From positions 1-64,000 of the forward strand of contig JAKCPI010003261.1 of assembly GCA_023213315.1 (NCBI GenBank): a stretch of DNA of 64,000 bases. The letters are read 5' to 3'. Below are positions 1 to 10,347 of the stretch, piece after piece (positions within the stretch are counted from its first letter, which is position 1; every line of letters begins with the position of its first letter). The DNA comes from Euborellia annulipes. Its lineage: Eukaryota > Arthropoda > Insecta > Dermaptera > Anisolabididae. The notes beneath the pieces were generated by a model. It searched no databases, was not told the origin of the DNA, and worked only from the letters and a program-made list of their open reading frames with translations. The translations under genes and the position numbers were made by a program.

Positions 1-129
1 TAAATTGTGAATCCAAAATAAAAAAAAAAAATATTTTATAATAAAACACTTGAAATATATATAGGCCTATAGGCCTAATTAGAATTTTTTTTTAAATAAA
101 AGAAATCACGTATGCTGGGACGATTGAAT

Positions 130-196
130 TAAGGTTATGGAGAAAAATATTTTGTCGTGGAAAGCAGTCGCTGGTTGTTTTTTCTCCATAACCTTA
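130..196. repeat. Short hairpin with 18-bp arms
   Basis: TAAGGTTATGGAGAAAAA at 130-147 is repeated inverted at 179-196. It lies directly next to a decayed SINE. Confidence 0.6.
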
Positions 197-198
197 GA

Positions 199-372
199 AT
201 TTTTTTTTTGTCTTCGGCATCTTAGGCCATTTATAGTTTAAACGATAATTATAACTTATTAAATTATAAATATATATCGGGTTATAGGCATATTTATTTA
301 TAGTCTACCATTTAGTCTCCAAATTATTTAAATTAGACTGCCTGGAGCCCGAACCCACCTCCCCTTGGTTTT
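199..372 (-). mobile_element. SINE-1, decayed copy, minus orientation
   Basis: It has a poly-T start, then TCTTCGGCATCTTAGGCCAT and a body like the other SINE-1 copies, then GACTGCCTGGAGCCCGAACC (tRNA-like B box, reverse). It is the most diverged copy here. Confidence 0.6.
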
Positions 373-1514
373 TAGTTTATCAATAATTGAATAATGACAA
401 TATTAATTACTACAACGAGCGCTCACTGAACGTACCAAATATGATAATTTCTTGAGAGAACATCTACGTTTTATTTATGGCAAGGAGTAATTAATCGAAA
501 ATCAGCTGGGGATTTTTGGTTGCCTACCTTCCAGTAAGTAAATGCAGCGAGGGCAGACATTAACTCTTTAAAATGAAAATTAAAAAAAATATATCTATAT
601 TCTTTTTTTTAACATTCTGCATATCAATGAATTGATGAAGTATTGTTTAAAACTAAAAAAAAATATTTATCTCATGTCAGATGAGGTAGCCAAATGTTGA
701 AACAATGTTCATTAGAGAATGGAATTCTTGTAGCTAATTTAAAAGAGAGATAAAGAGAGAGAGATGATCCATCATTAGAATCATGACTGAAGAAACGTTA
801 ATGAAAAGAAAAGTCGTGAATCAAATCTATTAACAAAAGTGAAGCGAAATAAATAGAAGTAGAAGGAGGAGTCGAAGAGATAAAGGGAATTAACTCAAAC
901 TTGTCAATTGATCTGATCACAAAAGAGAAGGAAAGGATTAATTTAAGACGAATCATTTTTTTGCAATCGGAGTTTGGAAGGTTTTTTTTTTTCTGAGAGA
1001 CAAACTACCTACTTATCAGATGCTCTCTATAAGAAAAGATCTCTTTCTTATTAGATTGTCAGATAGATATTATCTTTGACCTATCTTATATCTTTTTCTA
1101 ATTGGCCGTCCTTGGGCTTTGATGTTTTTTTTTTTTTTTATAATAATACGATATTATGAATAGATTTAAGGGAACCCTGTCGCTTATGCTTTCGCAACTC
1201 TCTCTTTTGTATCACATTTTTATATGGGAATCAAATATTCTAGGATGAGATAAAAAAATAAAGTGTATAGAAAAATAAAACGCAATCTCAAAAAAATATG
1301 TTTATTTTTTAGATTCTTCTTTTTTCTTGTGATTTGCAGCGTGCAAGCTTCGAAACCGGTATGATTGGAACCCCGATCCTATATAAAACTCATGGAGCAC
1401 AACATTTTTGAAATTAATTGATTGAGGTTACTCACAAGAAAAATTTTGAACAGTATCGGTTGTATTATAAACACTGTAAGAAGAGGCAGCTAGGAAATTA
1501 GCATCAAGGGAATG

Positions 1515-1630
1515 AAACTGGAAACAGTTTCGGCTTCAATTGGATAATAAGCTACTACTTCAAAAATTTCTAAAAATGACCAGAAGATGGCGGTATACAA
1601 TTAAGCCGAAACTGTCTCCAATGCTGGGTG
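1515..1630. mobile_element. Foldback element with the GAAAC stem-loop
   Basis: Inverted arms around AACAGTTTCGGCTT (left) and AAGCCGAAACTGT (right). A stem-loop copy lies at 1581-1616: CAGAAGAT, stem GGC/GCC, then GAAACTGTC. Confidence 0.5.
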
Positions 1631-1668
1631 TTTCTTAGATAAACGCTCCTACTATGTTTATTTATAAT

Positions 1669-1810
1669 TGGCCCTCGGGTTTGGTGTAGTGACTAGCGTG
1701 CTGGCCTTTTATACCAAGGGTCGCAGGTTCGCATGTTCCATGTGACGAAAATTTATTTAAATTGAATTGGCTACCATTCAATTTAAATAAATAGGGACGG
1801 GGTCTTTTAC
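1669..1810 (+). mobile_element. SINE-2, tRNA-headed
   Basis: The tRNA-like head GGTTTGGTGTAGTGACTAGC (A-box region) is followed by a B-box-like GCAGGTTCGCATG. After the head come inverted arms (AAATTGAATTGG / CCATTCAATTT) and the end AGGGACGGGGTC. The head resembles SINE-1; the hairpin sequence and body differ. Confidence 0.7.
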
Positions 1811-1841
1811 TTAGGTAGGCAACATTAAGTAATAGTAGGTA

Positions 1842-2038
1842 AGATTTTGATAGGGCAGGTTCAGCCAAATAAAAAGGCTTTATATGCTTCTCAACTCCGG
1901 AGACGTTTCGAGATATTTTTAATGTTTTAATTTTCGATACGGACTGATGATGAGACATTAAAAATATCTCGAAACGTCTCCGGAGTCGAGAAGCATATAA
2001 AGGCTTTTTATTTGTCTGAACCTGCCCTATCAAAATCT
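1842..2038. mobile_element. Foldback element with arms of about 84 bp and the GAAAC stem-loop
   Basis: The arms (1842-1925 and 1956-2038) are nearly perfect inverted copies, beginning AGATTTTGATAGGGCAGGTT. The loop side holds CTGATGAT, stem GAGA/TCTC, then GAAACGTC (1944-1979). The open frame across it is only the hairpin translated. The flanks share AGTAGGTAAGATTT, but the left copy overlaps the arm, so a target duplication is uncertain. Confidence 0.8.
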
Positions 2039-2492
2039 AATACTTTCACAGCCACCAAATCTCATTTAACAGTAGGTAAGATTTGTGTAGTGAATTCTTC
2101 AGAATTTGTGTAGCTAATCTTTAAGAAAAAGATTAGGAAAGCAGCCAAAGAAAAATTAAATAAAGGACTATTTATTTTGAATTTATGTTTTTTTTTTCGT
2201 TCCTCCTCTCAGAATCTTTTTTTTTTTTAGGTTTTCACTAGAAAAAATTATTCAATAGTATTTTTGTGTAATAAATGAGATTACTAGTGGCTATTTGATG
2301 AGGAAAGTTGATTAAGTAGACTTTCGAATTCAGAGGTCAAAGGCTACTCGAATTCAATTTCAGCTTACCGGAAAAAAAATCAACCTTATGACTAATGGAT
2401 TCTCATGGGAATAAAAATATAACATTTGATTTAATTATCTTACCTGATCTTTTCAAAAAGGAATTCATTTTAGACAAAAATAAAAAGTTTAC

Positions 2493-2679
2493 CTTGTTCG
2501 GTGCAGCAGCCTAGCAAGGTGACCACATTTGGATGGGCTCCCAACTGTTGGAGTATAGCCAACTCCCTCAGGAGGTCATCCCTCTCCCTTGCACTCGCAT
2601 TCTCCTTGACGGATTTGACGGCAACCAAACGGGTCAGGCCCTCGTGACCTGAGAGGTCATCCGCCTCCGCCTTCACCAC
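2493..2679 (-). CDS. Receptor tyrosine kinase, N-lobe exon with catalytic lysine and alphaC helix
   Basis: This exon continues the kinase N-lobe after a 6.35-kb intron. The acceptor is TATATCAG at 2680 and the donor is GTAAAC at 2492; it enters in phase 0 and leaves in phase 1. It starts VVKAEADDLSGHEGLTRL, then VAVKSVKENA, where the Lys of VAVK is the expected ATP-anchoring lysine. Next comes RERDDLLRELAILQQL, whose Glu in LLREL is the likely alphaC salt-bridge residue, then HPNVVTLLGCCTEQ, the strand 4-5 region typical of this class. The hinge, the HRD catalytic loop, DFG and the C-lobe are absent and must lie left of base 1, so the gene is truncated by the window. GC content and codon use are clearly higher than in the flanks. 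Confidence 0.95.
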
Positions 2680-2894
2680 CTGATATACACATAAAACTAT
2701 TAATAATTTTAATTTCTATTGAAATTTTTTTCTATTTAGATTGTAATGAAACTCTTTCAGCCCAAGGATTTATAAATAGTTCAGTTTATTTCTATATCAT
2801 TTAGGCTTATTTAATTTATTTTTCTTTTAATTTATGCCACGCCTTGAGCCAGTAAGGTTAAAGTGTATTTCTAATTCTCATAGATAATCAAATT

Positions 2895-4130
2895 GTTGCT
2901 TTCTATTACCTATACATGTATATGTAACAACAGGTTGGGGAAAAAGTAATCCATTATTTTTTCGGTAGAATACTGTAGTGATCGATATCTCGTAAAGTAT
3001 CGAACAGACAATTAGATTTATGCTCGTTGTAAAGGTGACATTTCGCACTAAAAAAATTATTTTGCTGTTTTTTGTTTGGTCCATTCAGTTGTGAGTTGCA
3101 GGGTGTTAAATATGGAAGTCAACTAAGAAATAATTTGGTACTTTTTACTGTTTTTCTTTGATAAAGGCGAAAATACAAGCCAGGCGGCTGAAATTGTGAA
3201 TGGTATTTATGGTCCCGATTCTGTAACAGCTAATTACGTGCAATTTTGGTTTCGACAATTACGTTCCGGCATTTTTGATGTTAAAGGTCCACAGGCAGGC
3301 CCGTCGTCGAAAATTTCGATAAAATCACTGAAATGATGGAAGTTAACCGGAATGTTAGTAGTCCTAGCATCCACCAGGAGCTAAACATCGACCATAAAAC
3401 AGTTTTAAACGATTTACACAAAGCTGGATTTAAAAAGAAGTTTGGATGCCACGCCAATTAACACCAAAAAACATGAGAAGGATCGAATTTCAATCTGCGA
3501 AGCCTTGGGCCAAACGGAATGAAATCGATCCATTTCTTAAACGGATGGTGAATGGGTCACAAACGATGCGAAAACGATCGTAATCAATGCGCGGTGAAGC
3601 AGCTTAAACTATGGCCAAACCAGGACTAACAGCCAGGAAGGTTCCGCTGTTTTTCTTCAACAAGGACCCAGACTTCTATGAGAGAGGCGTTATGAAGCTA
3701 TCTATAACATGGCAACAAATTATAGGACAAAACGGTGCATACTTGACCCAAATCGGACAATCCGAAACATGTTAAAAAATAAGGTCTTAAAGTTCATGTA
3801 AAAATAACGGATTTCTTTTTCCCCAACCTGAAATAAGCTTTTGATTAAAATAGGCCAAAAAGTACTTTACTGAAGTACTTTTTCAGTTTTTTCCGATTTT
3901 CATAAAATTGGCTTTAACGATTTTGATTAAACAAAATCAAGTATTTTTTATATGCCCTTTAAAAAGATTTTCAGTAAAATTTTTCGTGAAAATTGTTTGA
4001 AGTGCACTTTACTGATGTATTTCAGATTTTCAAATTCATTTTCTGGCTTTTCCTTTCATAGAGCCAATGTTAAATCCCTATGGGGATTTGCATTCGATCC
4101 CTTTGGAACTTTTTACACATTTAAAATTTT
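2895..4130 (-). mobile_element. Old HH repeat, minus orientation, split by the mariner insertion
   Basis: 2895-2925 resembles the reversed 3' end of the HH family, and 3831-4130 its reversed body (GGCCAAAAAGTACTTTACTG and the AAAATTGG...ACGATTTTGATT segment). About 240 bp of the family body is missing at the insertion site. It is strongly diverged. Confidence 0.5.
2931..3830 (+). mobile_element. Internally deleted mariner transposon with decayed transposase
   Basis: The terminal inverted repeats start CAGGTTGGGGAAAAAG at 2931 and end CTTTTTCCCCAACCTG at 3830. Between them the plus strand holds mariner transposase pieces in shifting frames: MEVN then a stop, SQAAEIVNGIYGPDSVTANY, QFWFRQLRSGIFDVK, FLKRMV, MAKPGLTARK, then a jump to NKDPDFYERGVMKL and WQQIIGQNGAYLT. 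In intact mariners a long catalytic segment lies between the last two blocks, so over 100 residues including catalytic Asp positions are deleted. The copy cannot encode a working enzyme. The expected TA duplication is not clear at the boundaries. Confidence 0.92.
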
Positions 4131-6354
4131 TTTTTTTAATTCTTAAGAAATTTTGTATTTAATTAGGATTCTCTGCTGCTTACTAGAATGTAGGAATTTT
4201 TGATTACATTCACTAGGGTTCGTCTAGAGAGTATCACGATTATACCTAGAAATTAATAACTCAGCATGCCTAGAGGAATACTTGAGAATATGAAAAATCG
4301 ATTAGTGAGTTGCTTCGTTAAGTTATCTACCTTCCTTCCACTAATTTATGCAACCCATGTTATAGTGAACATCAGAATCTATTGATAATTTAAAGTTTTA
4401 CACGAAAAAATTCAATTTAAATATTGGGATCTATGGGAGAGGCGTGGCTTCACCTGGTGGCAAAAAATGAACTAGCGATTGTAGGATTGAATGGCTGAGC
4501 TGATACGCAAGTACTCGTGTTTTATGAGACAAAAAGTTTAATTAAAAATAAAAAATGGGTGTGACGGTACAGGAAATTTTTAGGTTTTCTTCTGCCACAC
4601 TTACTAATAGAAATTTTATTTGTGGAGATAATATTATTGATCCTGGTCATGTTTTAAAGTGAGTAATAGTAATGACAGTTTCAATAACAGACCAAATTCT
4701 TGCTTTCTGTTTACAAACAACAAGTTTACGAGAAGAATTTCATGAAATAAATGATCAAATTTCATAATAATAATAACAATTGGGATGGATGCTCGTATAA
4801 GGCTGGATTAGGAAGTACCTGCAAGCACATTTGGGGCTGTACTTTATTCTGTAACCGCTATTTATGATATCTGATATGATGTTAGCCAAAAAGTGTTTGA
4901 AATATTTTATTGTAATAATAAATACAAGATAATTAAATGATAAATTAACTAAAAAATCAATACCGGTAATTAAATATAAAATTATTAATTTTTTTTTTTG
5001 TACTTACAAAAATAATTTAGAAGATTTAAAAAATATCACGTGAATGTGTTTGGAGTGCACCACATAAATCAGCTCTTAAAAAATACGATATGAGAGGCCT
5101 TTGCTCGAGCACAATTGTTTTGGAGAAAAACAAGAAAAAGATAGAGGCAAAAATTAAAAAGAAGGCTTCTAAATCTGATAGATTGATTATTCTACAATAA
5201 AATTATTTATAATTTTCACTATACTGTCTTTTTTTTGGAAAAGAATGAAATCGAACTGTTTCATGCTTAGATGCATGACTTTTACACCCATAAACACAAA
5301 GTAGATTCACATTGCTTTTATTTTTATAAGGAGAAAATTTCATATTTGTGAATATATTAGTGTATGTATGTATTATTTATTAATCTAACAATAATGTTTA
5401 CTCGTGGGTTATAACTTTTTTTAAATAATACAATTATATCAGATGTTTAAATGTTCTTGTCCCTTATATCACGTTAAACATATGAAGGTTTATCCTACAA
5501 TGGCTAGTTCGACTTTAAGCCACCAGGTAGGTATTGAAATGCTAAAGATCCCAATAGACCTATAATTTTTAAAAGCATCGTCGAAATAAGCATTGTATGG
5601 GTTTGAAAATTAATAATTCTAAATTAAGTTGGAAGTCTATCTATCAACTCTCTAGTGGTATTTATTTATTTTTTTCATGGAAATCGTGAGAATTATTTAA
5701 AAAAATGTAGATGATAATAATAATAATAATAATAAAGTATACTAAATTATGTTAAATTTAATTTCTCAGACGATTTTTTTTTACATCTGTTAATTAACAT
5801 AAAAATAATTTAAAAAATAAACGAGGCATGAAGAGTTGAAGGGATTATAAATTTTCCTTTTTTTCAACATTACACTTTTGTTTATAAAATTATGTGAAAG
5901 AAAGAAAAATTGACATAGTGGTCTGAGGCCTCGAAAGAATAAAAAATTAAATAATCTTAATTAATAAAAATTCTTGAATGTAAAAATATTTAAAATATCT
6001 ATAATGAAAAAATTTTTTCTTTACTTTGTGTTTCTAAGGTCAATGATGTAATAAAATAAACTTCATCACATAATCGAACTGGATTGAATCTCATTGTTGC
6101 ATAGATTAAGCCTAAACAAAATTGAAATTGGGACATTTGAAAGAAGTGATGCACTAAATATAGCTTTTTATTTATTTATTTAAGAATATGAGGACGAGAA
6201 TTATTAAATACAGTACAGTATTCATGATCTTTTTTGTCTATACTATAATTCGTTTCTTCAAGGAATGGAATTTTATAAAATTAATTTGATAATAGATCTA
6301 AGCAAAATAAGAAGTGTCATACTTTCAAATTAAGTTTAGGCCTATGTAGACTAT

Positions 6355-6920
6355 TAAATTCATAATTTTATCAACAGAAACAGGGTCTAGACAGAAATTT
6401 TTCAGGAGTGTGGATTATTTTCACACTTCCCAAACGGACTGCTTCAAGCCGAAACGTCTTATTCTGGGAGTTTTATTGAACCTACATCATTCCAATTTGG
6501 CTGATATCTCCATTTCTCCATTATAATCATGTCAGAGCCACAACCTCAAAAAGCAAATATATTTTATAGTTAAATAATTTTTGAGTTCTATATAGGGCTA
6601 TTTTAATAAGATATTAGTATTTAATATACCTCGATTCGGACTTAACTATCTATGTACACATTTTAAATTTTCTATTCAGGTTTTTGGATTTTTTTTTTTG
6701 CATCAAGGAACTTGATACATTTAAAAAGTCTGTATGTTGTATAAGGCCAAGCGCCCCATGGCCTCCAGGAAAAGAACCCAGGATCTCCAGCAGTTAGGTT
6801 ATGTTGTAGTTAAATTTAACAAGACTGTATGTTTTTTGTTGGTGGAGCCAAGCAAAAACTAATCCCACTGCTCTAAGAACTTGGCTGCTTACAGTTTCTG
6901 TTGATAAAATTATGAATTTA
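6355..6920. mobile_element. TIR element with perfect 27-bp ends, invaded by SINE-4
   Basis: 6355-6381 and 6894-6920 are perfect inverted repeats (TAAATTCATAATTTTATCAA...). Inside are a partial GAAAC motif (AAGCCGAAACGTC, ending 6458) and minus-orientation SINE-4 sequence. Confidence 0.7.
6728..6851 (-). mobile_element. SINE-4 fragments, minus orientation
   Basis: GGCCAAGCGCCCCATGG...AACCCAGGATCTCC is the reverse of the copy at 7066. A second tail piece (ACAAGACTGTATGTTTTTTG) follows, so two partial copies appear joined. Confidence 0.65.
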
Positions 6921-7065
6921 GAATTGTGTTAGAGCAGTCCTACTGGTTTAAATAGCATCGGATAAGTGAGAAATTTGTATTTAAGATTTCTCTTTGTTAG
7001 TAAAGTGATCGGTAAACATGCATATAAGGGGAAGAGTGAGGTTTTGTTGGTGTAGGTCGAGGGTA

Positions 7066-7190
7066 GCTTGGTGCAATTGGTAGCACACCGATGCCCCGGA
7101 AAGGCTGGAGATCCTGGGTTCTATTCCCGGGGACCATGGGGCGCTTGGCCTCACCAACAAAAAACATACAGTCTTGTTAAATAAATTTTA
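7066..7190 (+). mobile_element. SINE-4, tRNA-headed
   Basis: A-box-like TAGCTTGGTGCAATTGG and B-box-like CTGGGTTCTATTCCC sit at tRNA spacing, followed by CTCACCAACAAAAAACATAC. The acceptor end is not tRNA-like, so this is a tRNA-derived repeat rather than a functional tRNA gene. Confidence 0.65.
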
Positions 7191-7956
7191 TACCTTCTAA
7201 CCGCGTTTAAAAATTTAACACTGTACACTATATTTCCCTTATATATTTTTTTTTTTTTCGGAAAGGTTTAGGGTTTGAATTACCATATCCCCCCTCTACC
7301 TAGGACTCTGTTCAGAAGGGGTATGAAAATGCATATTTTGTCTAAGATTTTCTAATAAATGAGACAAAATAAAAAAAGAAAAAGAAAATCTCCCTCTATT
7401 GCAAAAAGATAGAAGAAATAGAAATCTCGCATAGATTGAAAGGGATTAGCTTCTTGTTTATTCCATTAAACAAATCCCTTTCTATTTGTTGGCCTTCTTC
7501 AAACTTTGACACATTCTATTTTTCTCAATTACAATTGAACGTATTGATTGAATCATTCAAAGAGGCAAGCAACCAATTATTTTTTATTTACCTACTGACC
7601 TCTGACAGGTTTAACATAAAAAAAAAGAAAAGATTAGGAAATTTATTGAAAATCACGAGATGGGATACGTACCTATATCCAAAAAAAAATTTCGAAACAA
7701 TAGAGGAGATAACATGAATGCATCGTTATTAAAAATCAATCTAACTTAAAATTTCTATTTTGTAATCGCAAATAGCAAAAGGTGTTTTTGTTATTTCTCA
7801 ATATTTCAATTCTTTTTAAATTTTAAAATATCTAGTTAACCGGTTCTTTTATTATTACTATTATTAATGTAAATACTCTAGGAAGATTTTGATTTTTGCC
7901 TTGGCTTTCACGTCAGAAAACAGAGAATACATTTCTTTTTAGTAGATAAAAAGGAA

Positions 7957-8104
7957 GACCGAATTATTTTAATTTCGGGGGCTAAACGTGACCCATACTG
8001 AAGGAGACAGCGCTAAGAATTTTGTCCTGAAGATGGTGACGTTTAGTCCCCGAAACGTCGACAAGGGAAATTAAAATAATTCTGGCCGAAAACAAGTCTT
8101 TCTT
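7957..8104. mobile_element. Foldback element with the GAAAC stem-loop
   Basis: Outer arms ATTATTTTAATTT / AAATTAAAATAAT and inner arms CTAAACGT / ACGTTTAG. Motif at 8037-8069: CTGAAGAT, stem GGTGAC/GTCCCC, then GAAACGTC. Confidence 0.65.
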
Positions 8105-8295
8105 TTAATTTCATCTTCTATCTGTCTCCTCCAAATTGTTTTTTTTTTTTTTTTTTTTTCGGTAGTCAAAATTAAATGGAGAGGAAGGAAGGAAGGTCGT
8201 AGTAAAATTAAAAGATAAAATGATAAAAAAAATAAGACTTCTGTCGGCCCAAAATTTTGTTAATATTTTGTTTGATATTATTTTTTAGGCAAAAT

Positions 8296-8579
8296 TTTTT
8301 TTTTTTTTTTTTTTTTTGAAAAAAAAACATTCACACTTTTTTCTCATTCACACTCACACTCACACACATTCACACTGTCTTTTCGGCAGCTCAGGCCTTA
8401 TAAGACATTTACGATAACCGTTATTTATGAATTTATATATATTAGGGTCCAGGCATTTTTATTTAAGCCATCTGGTATCCAGATGGCTTAAATAAAATCA
8501 TCGGACTGCCTGGGGTCCGAACCCGCGACGTTTGGTATATGAGGTTAGCACGCTAACCTCTACACCACGCCCCGTGGGC
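8296..8579 (-). mobile_element. SINE-1, full copy, minus orientation, with target duplication
   Basis: The order on the plus strand is poly-T, CACTCACAC repeats, TCTTTTCGGCAGCTCAGGCC, a palindrome (AAGCCATCTGG / CCAGATGGCTT), GGACTGCCTGGGGTCCGAAC (reverse B box) and the reversed A-box region. AGGCAAAAT flanks it on both sides (8287-8295 and 8580-8588). Confidence 0.85.
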
Positions 8580-9031
8580 AGGCAAAATAAAAAATAAAAA
8601 GTAAAAAATTAAAATTTAAGATAATCATTAAAATTTTGAAGTTTCCTCCATCTTTTTTTTTTAAGATCTTAGCGTGATGTGGCCTATATCAAAATTTTGA
8701 AAATATCTTGACATATTATGAAATTAGTTATTTTTGCAATTAATTATGATCTTTCAAGACGAAGCAAAAATTTATTCCACTCACAAAATAACAAAATTTT
8801 CTAAAAAATGTTTTTCTAAGCAGAAAGAAGATTACTGGCATCTTAAAATAGTTGATTTCAGCTGCAAGAGCCATATCCATCCCCAAAAAGCTGGAATAAT
8901 TGATACTACAATATTACTATTATGAATATTTTAAGGTTAATCTTAACCCCTTTTAAATATAAAAACTCCTAATATGTAAATAGGAAAAGAAATTTAATTA
9001 AAAAAAAAAAGAAAAAACTTTTTCTTATTAC

Positions 9032-9148
9032 CTGTCCAAAATTGCCCTGTCCTAAGACCGTCTGCAACCTGAGTTTATTCCTCGGGAACTCCCATTTAGT
9101 CGCCCGGACTGCCTGAAGCGTCACTGGCAATTTCTCCTGCTCCCAATT
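9032..9148 (-). CDS. Receptor tyrosine kinase, start of kinase domain with glycine-rich loop
   Basis: This exon encodes the start of the catalytic domain. The acceptor is GCAG at 9149-9152 and the donor is GTAATA at 9031. It is phase 0 at both ends and 117 bases long. The peptide begins NWEQEKLPVTLQAVRATK and continues WEFPRNKLRLQTVLGQGNFG, then Q. WEFPR followed by a basic/hydrophobic strand is the entry motif of FGFR/VEGFR/Ret/Cad96Ca-type receptor kinases, and GQGNFGQV (completed by the next exon) is the ATP-binding glycine loop, GxGxFGxV. The match to an invertebrate receptor tyrosine kinase is strong. Choosing among the fly Cad96Ca group, the CG3277-like group and FGFR would need the rest of the domain. 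Confidence 0.93.
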
Positions 9149-9883
9149 CTGCATTCAAAAAACAGAGAGTAAAAAAATAACCGATCAGATCAACATTTCA
9201 CTCTCTTATAATCTAAAGGTTAAATCAAATAACACCGTTTGTTCATTTTTTTTATATAATAAATTATCGGGTTCAAGTAACACTCAAGTTATTATTAGCT
9301 CTCTCTCTCCTATTCCTTATATTTAGGAATGTAAGTAAATATAATACATGAAAAAAAAAAAAATTAACCCAATTCCTATCAAAGAAAGTGAAATTTTAGA
9401 AAATGTTCTCTTCAGAAGGAGAAAAAATTTATTACATTCTAAGGTTAAAAACTTTAACACCTTTAATAATTTAACCTTTTGAAGAAAAAAAAGATTTTTT
9501 ATAATGATAAAAAAAAAAAGAATAAAATTAGATTCAGCTGCATAACTAAAAAGAAGAGAGTATTTAAATTTATACAGCAAGATAATATTAACATATTTAA
9601 ATGAGAGAGAATAAATTCATTATAAAAAAAAAACTTTGCTCTCTTAGAGTAGGTAGCCTAGATAAAAATTTTAATTCTCTTTTTATTAAGTTGAATTTCT
9701 TTATTAAATAAGATAATAATTAGAAAGGGAATCCCTATTGCTGATTTGAAAAATAGGACGAACGTGAAGATGTCATTGAAGGCGGGTTTATTTTCTTAGA
9801 GAAAGGAATTCGTGATTTGACCAAATATGGGCAGCTTTTTATTTTGAAAAAAAAAACATTCCAAGGGTGTACGAATTACTTAC
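9149..9883 (-). other. Intron between juxtamembrane and glycine-loop exons
   Basis: This is a 735-base AT-rich intron with a GTAAGT donor and a GCAG acceptor. Its short open frames are low-complexity Lys/Phe-rich shadows. Confidence 0.8.
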
Positions 9884-10000
9884 AAGCTGGGGTTGAACCC
9901 TGGGTAACATTTGTCCCCCGGAGACCATCGCACAAGGTAGGGTTGCAGCATCCGCTGGTCTGGAGCTTACATCTGAATAAGAATCAGAATCATCCAGCAG
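9884..10000 (-). CDS. Receptor tyrosine kinase, cytoplasmic juxtamembrane exon (39 codons)
   Basis: This exon joins the transmembrane exon to the kinase. The acceptor is a pyrimidine-rich tract ending TTTTCCAG at 10001, and the donor is GTAAGT at 9883-9878. It is phase 0 at both ends and 117 bases long. The peptide starts LLDDSDSYSDVSSRPADAAT and ends RVQPQL. It is acidic and Ser-rich with one Tyr in a DSYSDV context, which could be a phosphorylation site (inference). Its phases match the exons on both sides, so the spliced frame stays open. No domain is recognisable, as expected for a linker between membrane and kinase. Confidence 0.85.
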
Positions 10001-10347
10001 CTGGAAAAGAAAAGAAAATCTTTTCATCCTTTCTTATTATTACCAACAGATAGATTAATTACTAATATATTTATATAAAAAATTATTATGCAGTTAATTA
10101 TTTTAAAAAAATGTTATTGTTTAAGTCAACGTTTCGATTCCGAGTCGTGACCTTATTCAGGACTAGAGCATGCTTTCTGTGTTTGATGATGTGTGTACTA
10201 TTTAAGTAGAAAAATAAAAGAATTTTTTTCCATAAGCACATGAAAAGTGAATAGTATAACACAATTCTTAAAAAAATACTAAAATACTGTATAAACAAAA
10301 AAATTTAAATAATCATTTCCAACTTAATTTTGAAAATTAAAAATTAC
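10001..10347 (-). other. Intron between transmembrane and juxtamembrane exons
   Basis: This is a 347-base intron with a GTAATT donor and a TTTTCCAG acceptor. It carries one GAAAC stem-loop copy at 10128-10160 (minus strand). Confidence 0.8.

Larger units (their letters stand above)
1..2492 (-). other. Intron downstream of the N-lobe exon, cut by the window edge
   Basis: The phase-1 donor at 2492 opens an intron that runs off the left edge. No further kinase exon (HRD or DFG) is visible here. It holds a short hairpin (130-196), a decayed SINE (199-372), two foldback elements with the GAAAC stem-loop, and a SINE-2 copy. 373-1490 and 2085-2492 are AT-rich with nothing recognised. Confidence 0.7.
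2680..9031 (-). other. 6.35-kb intron inside the kinase domain
   Basis: This intron separates the glycine-loop exon from the catalytic-lysine exon. It contains the mariner relic in an old HH copy, foldback elements at 6355-6920 and 7957-8104, tRNA-headed SINE-4 copies and a SINE-1 copy with a target duplication. 4130-6350 and 7190-7950 hold only AT-rich DNA, poly-T runs and short ATA/ATT repeats. No exon was seen. Confidence 0.75.

Noticed and set aside
1662..2033. 123-codon minus-strand frame
   Set aside because: It runs through a foldback arm and a SINE; the frame is a by-product of the inverted repeat.
7066..7190. Possible functional tRNA gene on plus strand
   Set aside because: A reversed partial copy at 6728 with the same non-tRNA tail shows it is a dispersed repeat.
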